Source: Anaerolineales bacterium (GTDB lineage: Bacteria; Chloroflexota; Anaerolineae; Anaerolineales; UBA11579). Taken from it: a stretch of 64,000 nucleotides of DNA. The notes below the pieces were generated by a model that saw only the letters and a list, made by a program, of their open reading frames with translations, made no database searches and was not told the DNA's origin. Positions within the stretch are counted from its first letter, which is position 1; each line of letters begins with the position of its first letter. Shown here one piece after another: positions 30,038 through 38,479 of the stretch. Location: the NCBI GenBank assembly GCA_021463845.1, contig JAJTXV010000002.1, positions 352,962 through 416,961 on the forward strand. The letters are read 5' to 3'. A program made the translations under genes and the position numbers.

Positions 30038-31966
30038 CTACTTGCCGGCAGCCAGCTGCCCTGTACTTTCCAGCGCGTGGCGGAACTGGGTCTCGTACAG
30101 CTCAGCGTACAGACCGTCCAGCGCCAGCAGTTCCTTGTGGGTGCCCTGCTCCACCAACTTGCCGGCCTGCAGCACCAGAATGATGTCGGCGGCCAAGATG
30201 GTGGAGAGGCGATGGGCGATGACCAGCGAGGTACGGCCCTTCATCAGCGGCAGCAGGGCGGCCTGGATCAGCGCCTCGGACTGCGAGTCGAGCGAAGACG
30301 TAGCTTCGTCCAGTATCAAAATGCGTGGATCCTTGAGCACCACCCGGGCGATGGAGAGGCGCTGCTTTTCGCCGCCGCTCATACGGTAGCCGCGCTCGCC
30401 CACCACGGTGTCGTAGCCCTGGGGAAGCGCCGCGATCATGTCGTGGATGTTGGCTGCCCGGGCGGCGGTTTCCATCTCGGCCTGGGTCGCGTCCGGCTTG
30501 GCGTACAGCAGGTTGGCGCGCACCGTATCGTGGAACAGGTAGCTCTCCTGCGTCACCATGCCCAGCTGTTCAGCCAGCGATTCCTGCGCCAGATCGCGCA
30601 GGTCGTGCCCATCCAGCAGGATGCGACCTTGAGTGGGGTCATACAAGCGCGGCAGCAGGTAGGTGGCGGTGGTCTTGCCTGAGCCGCTGGGGCCAACCAG
30701 GGCGGCCAGCTGGCCGGGCTGGATCTCGAAACTCACATCCTCCAGCGCGTAGCGGCGGGTGGGCACAATTTGCTGCACCTCACCGTCTTCGCCGTGGCGC
30801 GGCGGGGCCTTCAACATTGGCTGTTCATTCTCTTCGATGTAGCTGAAGGACACATTCTCGAACTTGATGTGGCCCTCGGCACGCTTGATGCGTTTGGCGT
30901 TGGGCTTGTCCTGGATGTCGACGGGCAGGTCGAGGAATTCAAAGACGCGCTCAAAGCTCACCATCGAAGTGGCGAACTCCACCTGGACATTGGAGAGGGC
31001 CGAGATGGGGCCGTACAGACCGAAGATGTAGGCGACGAAGGCCACGATGCTGCCGGAGCTGATGCTGCCCTGCAGCACGAAGTAGCCGCCGCCCCAGAAG
31101 ATCAGCACCATGCCGATCGAGCCGGCCAGCTCGAGCCACAAAGAGAACCAGCGGGCGATCATGGCGCGGCGCAGACCGATGTCACGCACGTTCTGGTTGA
31201 TGCCGCGGTACTTCTCGCGCTCCTGCGGCTGGCGGCCAAAGGTCTTGGCCAGCAGGGCGCCGCTGATGCTGAGCGTCTCGCCGACGATGACGGACATGTC
31301 GGCGTTGTAGTTCATCGCCTGGCGGCGCACATCGCGCAGCAGGCGGCCCACGCGGCGGGCCGGCAGCAGGAACAGCGGCACGACCGCCAGCGCCATCAGG
31401 GTCAGGCGCCACTCGATGGCGAGCATGATGCCCAGCGTGCTGAGCAGGCGCACCGCGTTGGTGAGGATGCTGGGCACGGTACTGGTGATGGCGTTCTGGG
31501 CGCCGACTACGTCTTCCTCAAAGCGCGAGATGATCAGGCCGGACTTGGTGCGCGTGAAGAAGTGCAAACCCATGCGCTGCAAGTGCTCATACATGCTTTG
31601 GCGCAGGTCGTAAATGATGCCTTCGCCGATGCTGGCGTTGAGGTAGCGCTGGCCCACACCGATCAGGCCGCTGACCAGTGGCACGGCCAGCATGAGCAAA
31701 CCCAGGATCATCAGGCGGTGATAGTCCTGATTGGGCAGCACGTTGTCAAACAGATCGCGATACAGCAGTGGGGGCAGCAGGTCCACGGCTGAAGTGATGA
31801 CAATCGCCACCAGCATCAGCGCCAGGCGCTTGAAGTAGGGGCGGGCGTAGGCCCAGACGCGGCGCAAGAGCTCGCGGTCGATCGGCGCTTTGCCGATCTC
31901 ATCGTCATAGGAAAGGAAGGTGCGCCAGCCGCGGCCGCCACCCCCGCCTCCACCACCGCCGCGCAT
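30038..31966 (-). CDS. ABC exporter, fused membrane and ATPase domains
   Basis: A 642-residue half-transporter. After a Gly-rich N-terminus (nine consecutive Gly among residues 3-12) comes a six-helix type IV exporter domain (about 45-345) and an ATPase domain with Walker A GPSGSGKTT, signature MSGGEKQRLS, Walker B ILILDEATSSLD and switch His in VIAHRLS. An insertion of some 25 residues (PPRHGEDGEVQQIVPTRR) interrupts the start of the ATPase domain. Such proteins export lipids, peptides or drugs as dimers. Its ATG directly follows the stop of the DDN gene, so it is the last gene of a four-gene operon. Confidence 0.92.
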   Translation of the reverse strand: MRGGGGGGGGGRGWRTFLSYDDEIGKAPIDRELLRRVWAYARPYFKRLALMLVAIVITSAVDLLPPLLYRDLFDNVLPNQDYHRLMILGLLMLAVPLVSGLIGVGQRYLNASIGEGIIYDLRQSMYEHLQRMGLHFFTRTKSGLIISRFEEDVVGAQNAITSTVPSILTNAVRLLSTLGIMLAIEWRLTLMALAVVPLFLLPARRVGRLLRDVRRQAMNYNADMSVIVGETLSISGALLAKTFGRQPQEREKYRGINQNVRDIGLRRAMIARWFSLWLELAGSIGMVLIFWGGGYFVLQGSISSGSIVAFVAYIFGLYGPISALSNVQVEFATSMVSFERVFEFLDLPVDIQDKPNAKRIKRAEGHIKFENVSFSYIEENEQPMLKAPPRHGEDGEVQQIVPTRRYALEDVSFEIQPGQLAALVGPSGSGKTTATYLLPRLYDPTQGRILLDGHDLRDLAQESLAEQLGMVTQESYLFHDTVRANLLYAKPDATQAEMETAARAANIHDMIAALPQGYDTVVGERGYRMSGGEKQRLSIARVVLKDPRILILDEATSSLDSQSEALIQAALLPLMKGRTSLVIAHRLSTILAADIILVLQAGKLVEQGTHKELLALDGLYAELYETQFRHALESTGQLAAGK

Positions 31967-32311
31967 CTAGGCGGCCTCGCGGTGCAGCACCACCATGGGG
32001 ATGGTGCGCTGGGTCTTGCGTTGGAAGCCCTCGTAGTGGGAATTGAGCTGGCTCAGCTCATCCCACAATGTGGCGCGCAGCTTTGGCCCGGCAATTTTGG
32101 CGGTGGCGTTGTAGCTGTCCTTGCCGATCTTGACGTGCACGGCCGGGTTGGCCTTAAGATTGAGGAACCACTGGGGGTGCTCATCCTTGCCGCCGTAGGA
32201 AGCAATGATGACGGGCTTGTCCTTGTGAAAGAAGCAGTACAGCTCCACCCAGTGGGGTTTGCCGGTGACCCGGCCGACGGTTGTAAGGTGAATGATCTTC
32301 ATCCCGCGCAT
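31967..32311 (-). CDS. DDN-like deazaflavin (F420)-dependent nitroreductase-family protein
   Basis: A 114-residue split-barrel protein. It has the DDN family pattern LTTVGRVTGKPHWVELYCF, then PVIIASYGGKDEHPQWFLNL and NPAVHVKIG, where F420 or flavin usually binds. The family reduces quinones or nitro-compounds with F420H2. The ATG at 32311 is preferred; a second ATG at 32302 is also possible. It lies between the LuxR-type regulator (10-base gap) and the ABC exporter (0 gap), suggesting a redox or detoxification role linked to export. Confidence 0.8.
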   Translation of the reverse strand: MRGMKIIHLTTVGRVTGKPHWVELYCFFHKDKPVIIASYGGKDEHPQWFLNLKANPAVHVKIGKDSYNATAKIAGPKLRATLWDELSQLNSHYEGFQRKTQRTIPMVVLHREAA

Positions 32312-32321
32312 GATTTCTATT

Positions 32322-32999
32322 CTATAGCACCAGCAAGCCCAGGCGGGCTGCACGGCGCACGGCCTCCGTTCGGTTGGTGACGCCTAGTTTGGCGTAGATG
32401 GCAGAGCTGTGGAACTTGACGGTGTGCTCGCTAATAGCCAGTTGCAGCGCGATCTGTTTGTTCGCCAAGCCTTCGGCCAGCAGCTGGAGCACGTCCAGCT
32501 CGCGCTCGGTGAGCTCCTCGGCCAGCGGCTCGTCCGCGCTGGGCGCGGCCGCCAGGGCGGCAGGCAGCAAAGCCGGCGTGCTGGTGATAAGCCCGGCCGC
32601 CAGGGCGGTGATCGCGGCAGCCAGCTCGTCCTCGCTGCAGTCGGGCGGCAGCCAGCCCCAGGCGCGAGCCGGCAGGCCAGGCAGCCTGCGGGCCGCGTCC
32701 TGCTGCTCGCTGAGCAGCAGGATCGCCGGGGGGAGCTCGGCCTCTGCCAGAGCCTGAGAAAGCTCAGGCTCTGGCAGTTCATCGGCGGCGATGAGCAGCA
32801 CGTCAATGCGCTCGGTCGCTTCTTCGATCAGGGTTTGCAGGGCGGCGGCTTCAGCGGCGACGCCGATGTGCGGCGCACTGCTCAGCAACGCCCGCAGGCC
32901 GCTGCGCAGTGCGGGCGCAGCGGCCAGGATGGCGATGTACAGCGTGGGCTCGAGCTGCCGAGCTATCGGCGCCCCCAGCCGCGGGTGCGGCGGCCCCAC
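32322..32999 (-). CDS. LuxR/NarL-type regulator with degenerate receiver domain
   Basis: A protein of about 225 residues. The C-terminal LuxR-type helix-turn-helix is clear: LTERELDVLQLLAEGLANKQIA and SEHTVKFHSSAIYAKLGV. The N-terminal half has the length and strand pattern of a receiver (LYIAILAAAPALRSGLRALL) but lacks the acidic pair after strand 1, and the expected phospho-Asp position reads LLIAADELPE, so normal phosphorylation is doubtful. The start is uncertain: a GTG at 32999 overlaps the protease gene by 37 bases, and an ATG at 33062 is also in frame. It probably regulates its own operon. Confidence 0.75.
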   Translation of the reverse strand: MGPPHPRLGAPIARQLEPTLYIAILAAAPALRSGLRALLSSAPHIGVAAEAAALQTLIEEATERIDVLLIAADELPEPELSQALAEAELPPAILLLSEQQDAARRLPGLPARAWGWLPPDCSEDELAAAITALAAGLITSTPALLPAALAAAPSADEPLAEELTERELDVLQLLAEGLANKQIALQLAISEHTVKFHSSAIYAKLGVTNRTEAVRRAARLGLLVL

Positions 33000-33970
33000 G
33001 CGATGTGATGCATACCATGCCGTCCGAACGGGCGCTTGCCGCCGCGGCCATGGCGGCCCCAACCGGGGCGGCCGCGGTGCGGGGCTTCGGCGCGTTCGCT
33101 CAATGTGACTTGCGCGGTTTGGGGTGTACCCCCGCGCAGATAGTCCAGCGCGGTGGGCGTGCCCACCACGCCGCTGTTGAGCTGCACCATCAGGTCATCA
33201 TGGTCACGCACGGGCTGGCCGGCGAAACCAGTGATGATGTCGCCCACCATCAGGCCCGCCGCCGCGGCCGGGCTATCCGGCTCAATGCCGGCCACCAGCA
33301 GGCCGGAGGCCTGCTCGCCGGGCACTTCGACCCATTGGCTGCGCACGCCCAGGTAGCCGCGCTTGATGCCGCCATGCTCCTGGATCGACTTGGCGATCTT
33401 CCAGGCCTGCTTGGCCGGGATGGCCAGCAGGCTGCCCCAGCCGAGCCCGGAGGTGTTGATGCCGAGCACGCGGCCTTCGGCGTCAACCAGCGGGCCGCCG
33501 GAGAAGCCGGGGTAGGCGGTCGCGTCGGTGCGCAGGTAGCTTTCGATCAGGCCGCCGCCGTGCGTGCGCAGCGGGCCGCCAACCGCGCTGAGGATGCCGA
33601 AACTGGCTTCGACCTCGCTGCCCGGGCGCCCAAGCGCCAGGGCAAGCTGGCCGACCTGCGGCTGCTCGTTGACTTCGGCGGGCGTGCCGGCCGCGTCAAC
33701 CAGCTTGAGCACGGCCAGATCGCTGTTGGGGTCGCGCCCCAGCAGCTCGGCGCCGAGGGTGGTGCCGTCCGCCAGGGTCACCTGGATGTCGGCCTCCTCG
33801 CGCACGGTGTGGCTGGCGGTGAGCACCAGCCCGGGTTCCACCACTACGCCAGTCGAAGGCATGCGGCGGCGGGCATGCACCGTAACGATGGATGCCGCCG
33901 CGGTCTGGGTGGCCTGGACCAGCGAGTTGGAGAGAGCCGTAAGGCTCTGGTTGTTGTTTGCGTCTTTCAT
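32963..33970 (-). CDS. HtrA/DegP-like trypsin-fold serine protease with PDZ domain, no signal peptide
   Basis: A 335-residue S1C-type protease. The catalytic triad is visible: His54 in TASHTV, Asp84 in NSDLAV and Ser157 in GFSGGP. One PDZ domain follows (about 215-300, RGYLGVRSQ to VRDHDDLMVQLN). The last 35 residues are rich in Gly, Arg and His. There is no signal peptide or membrane anchor, so it should act in the cytoplasm, unlike most HtrA. AAAGGAG five bases before the ATG at 33970 fixes the start; the frame is open upstream but not coding-like. It heads an operon with a regulator, DDN protein and exporter. Confidence 0.88.
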   Translation of the reverse strand: MKDANNNQSLTALSNSLVQATQTAAASIVTVHARRRMPSTGVVVEPGLVLTASHTVREEADIQVTLADGTTLGAELLGRDPNSDLAVLKLVDAAGTPAEVNEQPQVGQLALALGRPGSEVEASFGILSAVGGPLRTHGGGLIESYLRTDATAYPGFSGGPLVDAEGRVLGINTSGLGWGSLLAIPAKQAWKIAKSIQEHGGIKRGYLGVRSQWVEVPGEQASGLLVAGIEPDSPAAAAGLMVGDIITGFAGQPVRDHDDLMVQLNSGVVGTPTALDYLRGGTPQTAQVTLSERAEAPHRGRPGWGRHGRGGKRPFGRHGMHHIAWGRRTRGWGRR

Positions 33971-34005
33971 AAGACTCCTTTCATCATAGCGGAACATTGA
34001 TAAGG

Positions 34006-34032
34006 CTGTCAGCCAACCGGTATGGCTGACAG
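34006..34032. promoter_or_regulatory. CIRCE-like inverted repeat upstream of the HtrA-like operon
   Basis: CTGTCAGCC at 34006-34014 and GGCTGACAG at 34024-34032 are perfect reverse complements separated by 9 bases. This is the 9-N9-9 geometry of the heat-shock operator CIRCE (TTAGCACTC-N9-GAGTGCTAA), but with different bases. It lies 35-62 bases upstream of the protease start, a natural operator position. Confidence 0.55.
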
Positions 34033-34195
34033 AAGTGTTGTGTCCCAGCAATGTAGAGTCTATAGAATTAGCCGCCAGGCCACATCCGCCGTTTGGGTAG
34101 GTGGCAGCTAGACGAGCGGGCAGGCTGATTTTTGCGCATGTTAGAATCATTTCATAGTCGGCGCTTTTCCGGCTGTGCATAATCAAGGAGACAAA

Positions 34196-34693
34196 ATGAG
34201 CGAACCGACTGTTGTAGCCAAAGACGTTGTTGTAAGCCTGGCGTACAAGCTGACTGTGGATGGCGAAGTACTCGACGAGGCTGGCAAGGATGATGCCATC
34301 CAGTTCTTGCATGGCCACCGCAACATCATTCCGGGCTTGGAGAATGAACTGACTGGCTTGAAGCTGGGTGACAGCAAAAAAGTGAGTGTGCAGCCTGAGG
34401 AAGGCTATGGTCTGACCGACAGCGAGGAGATCGAGGAGATCTCACTCGAAGATTTCCCCGAAGGCATCGTGCCGGAAATTGGCATGGAGCTTGAGGTGAA
34501 GGACGAAGACGGCAATGATCTGTATGGCCGCGTGCTGGCGATCACCGAGGACACAGTGACGATGGACTTCAATCATCCGCTGGCCGGCAAGACCCTGGAC
34601 TTTGAAGTGACTGTGGTGGGCTTGCGCAATGCCACCGAAGACGAGCTGTCCCACGGGCATGTGCACGGCCCGGATGGTCACCACCATCACTAG
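34196..34693 (+). CDS. slyD: FKBP-type peptidyl-prolyl isomerase, SlyD-like
   Basis: A 165-residue protein with the SlyD layout: split FKBP domain (YKLTVDGEVLDEAG, then PLAGKTLDFEVTVVGLRNAT) interrupted by the insert-in-flap chaperone domain (about 75-125). The His-rich tail (HGHVHGPDGHHHH) resembles the metal-binding tail of SlyD. The family speeds proline isomerisation, acts as a chaperone and can deliver nickel. AAGGAG five bases before the ATG sets the start. TAGAAT near 34143 is a possible -10. The next gene begins 23 bases after its stop. Confidence 0.93.
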   Translation: MSEPTVVAKDVVVSLAYKLTVDGEVLDEAGKDDAIQFLHGHRNIIPGLENELTGLKLGDSKKVSVQPEEGYGLTDSEEIEEISLEDFPEGIVPEIGMELEVKDEDGNDLYGRVLAITEDTVTMDFNHPLAGKTLDFEVTVVGLRNATEDELSHGHVHGPDGHHHH

Positions 34694-34716
34694 TTGAATG
34701 GGCTAACCAGCCACTT

Positions 34717-35448
34717 ATGAGCAACGAGATTAAAGTTCGTCAGTACGAAAACCGCAAAGAATATATTGATATTCAGGTTGAGCGCAGCCGAAAGAAATTC
34801 GGCATGTGCAAAGTTTTCATGCGTGACATTCTGCGCTATCGTGAATTACTGGCTTGGGACTATTCGCGTGAAGCTGGAAACCAACGGTTGCGCTCAGCTT
34901 GGAAGCCACGACGTATCCTGTGCCTAGGTGTACGCTCGGGCGCCGAGAATGATCTGTTCCGGGCTGGATTCTTTGGCCCGCTCTTGCGAAGTCAGACCAT
35001 TGCGCGCCTGGCGGCTGCGCAGGACAATACAAAATACGCCCACGACAAACTAAAGCTGGCCAGGCGTTACAGCCTGGGCGCCGGCCATTATGCGGATGGA
35101 CGAGTTATGGGCGTTGAGATCAATCCGGATGCCGAACGCCCTGACATTTTTATTGGGAGTTTTGATGAGCTACCGGCTGATTGGAGTGGTCAGTTCGATC
35201 TGATATTCACGAATTCCTTTGACCACAGCATGGACCCCGCCAAGACCGTAGCGGAGTGGAAGCGCGTGGCTGCGCCTGGCGCCTATGTGATCGTAGGATT
35301 TGCGATGGATCAGGAGCAATCTGACCATGACCCCACCACTGGCCTGACCTTTGAAGGGCTTTCTGAGTTGTGGCAGGCGCCCGTAGTGTTTGCCAGTGAA
35401 ACCTTCAACCGAAACGGGTATCACGAAGTTTGTTTCCGGTTGCCCTAA
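34717..35448 (+). CDS. Methyltransferase-like protein, SAM-binding fold
   Basis: A 243-residue protein. The central part looks like a divergent class I methyltransferase: RILCLGVRSGAEN (motif I-like, residues 66-78), VMGVEINPDAERP and DLIFTNSFDHSMDP, which is the methyltransferase 11 pattern. The N-terminal 60 residues are basic and helical. Codon use is slightly less GC-rich than the neighbours. It follows slyD by 23 bases and is ended by a strong terminator. Substrate unknown; it may act on a sugar or lipid. Confidence 0.7.
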   Translation: MSNEIKVRQYENRKEYIDIQVERSRKKFGMCKVFMRDILRYRELLAWDYSREAGNQRLRSAWKPRRILCLGVRSGAENDLFRAGFFGPLLRSQTIARLAAAQDNTKYAHDKLKLARRYSLGAGHYADGRVMGVEINPDAERPDIFIGSFDELPADWSGQFDLIFTNSFDHSMDPAKTVAEWKRVAAPGAYVIVGFAMDQEQSDHDPTTGLTFEGLSELWQAPVVFASETFNRNGYHEVCFRLP

Positions 35449-35461
35449 GCCCACTAAAAAG

Positions 35462-35493
35462 AAAAGAACTCGCTGAAAGCGAGTTCTTTTTTT
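35462..35493. terminator. Bidirectional terminator between the methyltransferase and FHA genes
   Basis: AAAAGAACTCGCT at 35462-35474 pairs with AGCGAGTTCTTTT at 35478-35490 over GAA, followed by T residues on the plus strand and with an A run on the other side. Confidence 0.9.
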
Positions 35494-35498
35494 GTTTG

Positions 35499-36260
35499 CT
35501 AGGGGGCGACGCAGGCTGGGATCAGCCCGCCGAAGACATCACACCAGAGGAAATTGGCGTCTACATACCAGAGGAATGCCGTGGTGCCGCAGGCGCCGAG
35601 CAACAGGATGGCGAGGCAGCCCAGGATCATGTTGTTGCTGAGGCGCAGGCCTTTGCGGCGCTGGCGGCGCGGCGTGGCGGCGGGTGGAGCCTCTTCGGCC
35701 GCGTCATATTGCAGCGGGTCCACAAAGTTGCGCGCAGCCGCCATGCGCACCGCGACCGGCTCGTCTGGGCGCGAAGGCGGCGGCAGCGGAGCTTGGCTGG
35801 CGGGCGCGGCTGGGCGTGCTTGCGGCGGGGCCGCGCGGCGTTCCGGCGCGGGGGCAGCCGGGCGCTCCTCCAGATGGGGCAGGCTGGCGGTGGGCGGCGG
35901 GGGCACGACGCTGCGCCGTTGAGGCGCGGGTGTGGGTGGCGTGGTTTCCAGAGTGTTGAGGTCAAGCTCGTAGCGCAAGGTGACGATCTCGCCGAGGCGG
36001 ATCTCGTCACCGGGGCGCAGGACGGTGATGGTGCGCACGCGCTCGCCGTTGACGAAGGTGCCGTTGGTGGAGCCGAGGTCTTCGAGCACGAAGCCGCCGC
36101 TCTGCGCGATCAGGCGGGCGTGGCGGCGCGAGACTTCAATATCCTGAATGTGCAGATCGCTGCCGGGGTCACGGCCGATGATGAAGCTGTCTTTGGCCAG
36201 CCCTGTGCGCAGGCCAGGGTTTGGCCCGGCCTGAATGACCAGACTGAAATTTGTCGCCAT
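35499..36260 (-). CDS. FHA-domain membrane protein
   Basis: A 253-residue protein. An FHA domain occupies residues 5-95, with the phosphothreonine-binding motifs FIIGRDPGSD, SRRHARL and STNGTFVNG intact. A long Pro/Ala/Arg-rich low-complexity linker (about 105-205) leads to one membrane helix near residue 215 and a short Cys-containing C-terminus that would face outside. FHA domains read phosphothreonine marks from Ser/Thr kinases; no kinase gene is in the window. CTGTCAA-N9-TTGACAG lies just upstream (36291-36313). Confidence 0.88.
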   Translation of the reverse strand: MATNFSLVIQAGPNPGLRTGLAKDSFIIGRDPGSDLHIQDIEVSRRHARLIAQSGGFVLEDLGSTNGTFVNGERVRTITVLRPGDEIRLGEIVTLRYELDLNTLETTPPTPAPQRRSVVPPPPTASLPHLEERPAAPAPERRAAPPQARPAAPASQAPLPPPSRPDEPVAVRMAAARNFVDPLQYDAAEEAPPAATPRRQRRKGLRLSNNMILGCLAILLLGACGTTAFLWYVDANFLWCDVFGGLIPACVAP

Positions 36261-36337
36261 GCGCGTGAGTGTATAGGAAATTTGTTTGGGCTGTCAAATC
36301 AAACCATTGACAGATTTGTTGACTGGATGCAGACGGG

Positions 36338-37096
36338 CTAGATCACCAGTGCGCCTTCGTTGACCTGCAGCTCGTAGCCGAAGACCTGGCTGAAGGCAGC
36401 CATGACCTCTTGAACCACACGCTCCATATCGGGCTTGTCATTGAGCAGGTATTCGAGGCTGATCTGGTTCTGATTCTCCAACCCGCAGGCGATGATGCCC
36501 TGCCAATAGCTCATGTCTGGCATGACGTTGAGGGCGAAGCCGTGGCGCGAGATGCCCTTGGCGTCGACTTTGACACCGATCGAGGCGATCTTGCTGGGCG
36601 CCTGCAGAAGGTGCGGTGGGCAGTGTACACAGCGCGAGGCGACATCCGGCTGGACCCATACGCCGGTCTGGCCTTCCACCTGGCCGGAGGGGATTCCCAG
36701 CTGGGCCAGGGCCTTGATGAGCGTCTTCTCGAGGTTGCGCAGGTAAGCGATGTAATCCACTTTGGGGATGCGCGGGTTGCCGCTGGCCGGATCAGCCGTC
36801 ACATCACCCAGCTGCAGCAACGGGTAGCCGACTAGCTGGCCGGGGCCATGGTAGGTCACATCGCCGCCGCGGTCCACCCAGTGCACATCCACTTGCTGTT
36901 CCTGTAGGCGGGCTTGCTCCCACAACAGGTTCTCGGCCTGGCCGCGACGGCCAAACGTGTACACATGCGGATGCTCGAGCAGCAGCAGGGTTGGCGGGTG
37001 CTCGCGGCGGGCGATCTGCTCGGCGAGCTGGTTTTGTAGGTTCCAGGCCTTTTGATATTCCACGAGGCCCAGACGATAGACCTGGCAAATTGTCAT
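36338..37096 (-). CDS. lipB: Octanoyltransferase LipB
   Basis: A 252-residue enzyme that moves octanoate from acyl carrier protein to lipoyl domains. Family motifs are visible: RGGDVTYHGPGQLVGYP at residues 77-93, the catalytic Lys169 in KIASIGVK and the acyl-carrying Cys204 in IIACG. Between GVWV and KIASIG there is an insertion of about 20 residues with RCVHCPPH; many LipB proteins have only a few residues there. The frame is open far upstream, but the ATG at 37096 matches the family start. It is divergent from the MFS gene. LipA is not in the window. Confidence 0.92.
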   Translation of the reverse strand: MTICQVYRLGLVEYQKAWNLQNQLAEQIARREHPPTLLLLEHPHVYTFGRRGQAENLLWEQARLQEQQVDVHWVDRGGDVTYHGPGQLVGYPLLQLGDVTADPASGNPRIPKVDYIAYLRNLEKTLIKALAQLGIPSGQVEGQTGVWVQPDVASRCVHCPPHLLQAPSKIASIGVKVDAKGISRHGFALNVMPDMSYWQGIIACGLENQNQISLEYLLNDKPDMERVVQEVMAAFSQVFGYELQVNEGALVI

Positions 37097-37127
37097 AGAC
37101 AGACTTGGATGATACCATTCGGGTGTT

Positions 37128-37153
37128 GGGGCGTGCGTACGCCCCGTTTTCTT
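37128..37153 (+). terminator. Terminator-like hairpin just upstream of the MFS permease
   Basis: GGGGCGT at 37128-37134 pairs with ACGCCCC at 37139-37145 over GCGT and is followed by GTTTTCTTT. No plus-strand gene ends here, so it may attenuate transcription of the permease gene. This supports placing that gene's start after the hairpin. Confidence 0.55.
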
Positions 37154-37168
37154 TGCAGAAAGACACTT

Positions 37169-38479
37169 GTGCAAGCACTTGCAGACACCACACTTCCAAA
37201 ACTGAATATCAAACAACGTCTGGCTGACTTCAATAAGCTGTGGTTCGCTACCACCATCAGTGTGTTTGGCGGGCAGGTGACCAACCTGGCGATCCCGCTG
37301 GCGGCGGTGACCCTGTTGGGCGCCAATGCCATGCAAATGGGCTTGCTGCGCACCTTCAGCAACCTCCCGTTCCCGCTGTTCAGTTTGCTGGCCGGGGTGT
37401 GGCTGGACCGCGTGCGGCGCAAGCCGGTGATGATCACGGCCAGCCTGGTGCGCGCCGTGCTGCTGTTCTCCGTTCCGCTGGCTGCGGCCCTCTCGCTGCT
37501 GACCCTGCAGCAGCTCTATGTCGTGGTGTTTGGCGTGGGCACGCTGACGGTCATCCATGATGTGGCCCACTTTGCCTATGTGCCGGCGCTGGTCACACGG
37601 CGGCACTTGATCCAATCCAATAGCAAGCTGCACGCCAGCCATTCGCTGGCTGAGTTGGGCGGCCCCGGCCTGGGTGGCCTGCTGGTGCAGTGGCTGGGCG
37701 CACCCTTCACGGTGCTGATGGATGGCATCGCCAACCTGGGCTCGGCGCTGGCCGTTTCGCGCATCAGCACGCCCGAGACTGCCAAGCCGCGGGCAGCCCA
37801 GCCTCATACAGTCTGGCAAGACATTGTGGCGGGGCTGCATGCGTTGTTCGATACACCTGCCTTACGCGCCATTATTGTGTCTTCGATGCTGCTGGTGCTG
37901 TTCAATTCGGCGGGCATGTCCATTTATCTGCTCTACTTGGCGCAGGACCTGCAGCTTTCCGCCGCGACGATCGGGCTGATCTTTGCGGCCAGCGGCGGGG
38001 CGGCCATGTTGGGCGCGGCGCTGGCCGCCCCGGCCGCAGCGCGCATCGGCGTGGGGCCGGCGATCATTCTGGGCTGGTTCATGCAGACCCTGGGCCGCCT
38101 CATCATTCCTTTTGCGGGCGGCGTGGCCCTGCTGCCGATGCTGTTTGGCGCGCACGTGCTGATGGGCGTGTTCAGCACCATCGCCAACATTCACCAATGG
38201 ACCTTTCGCCAGAACACGGTGAGTGATGATTTTCTGGCTCGGGTGACGGCCGGCCACCGCTTCGCGGTGTACGGCACAGCTACGGTAGGCTCGCTGCTGG
38301 GCGGCATTCTGGGTACGCGCATGGGCCTGCATCCGGCGCTGGTATTGTGCGGCGCATTGGCGTTTGTGGGGCCGCTGTACGCGCTGCTGTCACCCCTGCG
38401 CACGGTGCGCGTGCAGCCCGGCGCGGAGATCGTGCAGACCGAAGAGGCCGCCCTGCCGCCGGATGGCGAACTTAGTTAG
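37169..38479 (+). CDS. Major facilitator superfamily transporter
   Basis: A 436-residue membrane protein with about twelve hydrophobic helices, arranged as two six-helix halves with a central loop near residues 205-220. The loop after helix 2 has LAGVWLDRVRRKPVM, the MFS signature for the H+-coupled group. Its type resembles small drug or enterobactin-exporter-like MFS proteins; substrate unknown. The GTG at 37169 is preferred because an ATG at 37109 in the same frame lies before a terminator-like hairpin. It overlaps the convergent oxidase gene by 8 bases. Confidence 0.85.
   Translation: MQALADTTLPKLNIKQRLADFNKLWFATTISVFGGQVTNLAIPLAAVTLLGANAMQMGLLRTFSNLPFPLFSLLAGVWLDRVRRKPVMITASLVRAVLLFSVPLAAALSLLTLQQLYVVVFGVGTLTVIHDVAHFAYVPALVTRRHLIQSNSKLHASHSLAELGGPGLGGLLVQWLGAPFTVLMDGIANLGSALAVSRISTPETAKPRAAQPHTVWQDIVAGLHALFDTPALRAIIVSSMLLVLFNSAGMSIYLLYLAQDLQLSAATIGLIFAASGGAAMLGAALAAPAAARIGVGPAIILGWFMQTLGRLIIPFAGGVALLPMLFGAHVLMGVFSTIANIHQWTFRQNTVSDDFLARVTAGHRFAVYGTATVGSLLGGILGTRMGLHPALVLCGALAFVGPLYALLSPLRTVRVQPGAEIVQTEEAALPPDGELS

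Noticed and set aside
30770-31792. 340-codon plus-strand frame rich in His, Gln and Ala
   Set aside because: It is the antisense shadow of the ABC exporter gene, typical of GC-rich DNA.
32909-34000. 363-codon plus-strand frame
   Set aside because: Antisense to the HtrA-like protease, whose catalytic motifs are intact on the other strand.
37097-37840. N-terminal extension of LipB by about 250 residues
   Set aside because: It is antisense to the MFS gene and LipB has normal length from the ATG at 37096.
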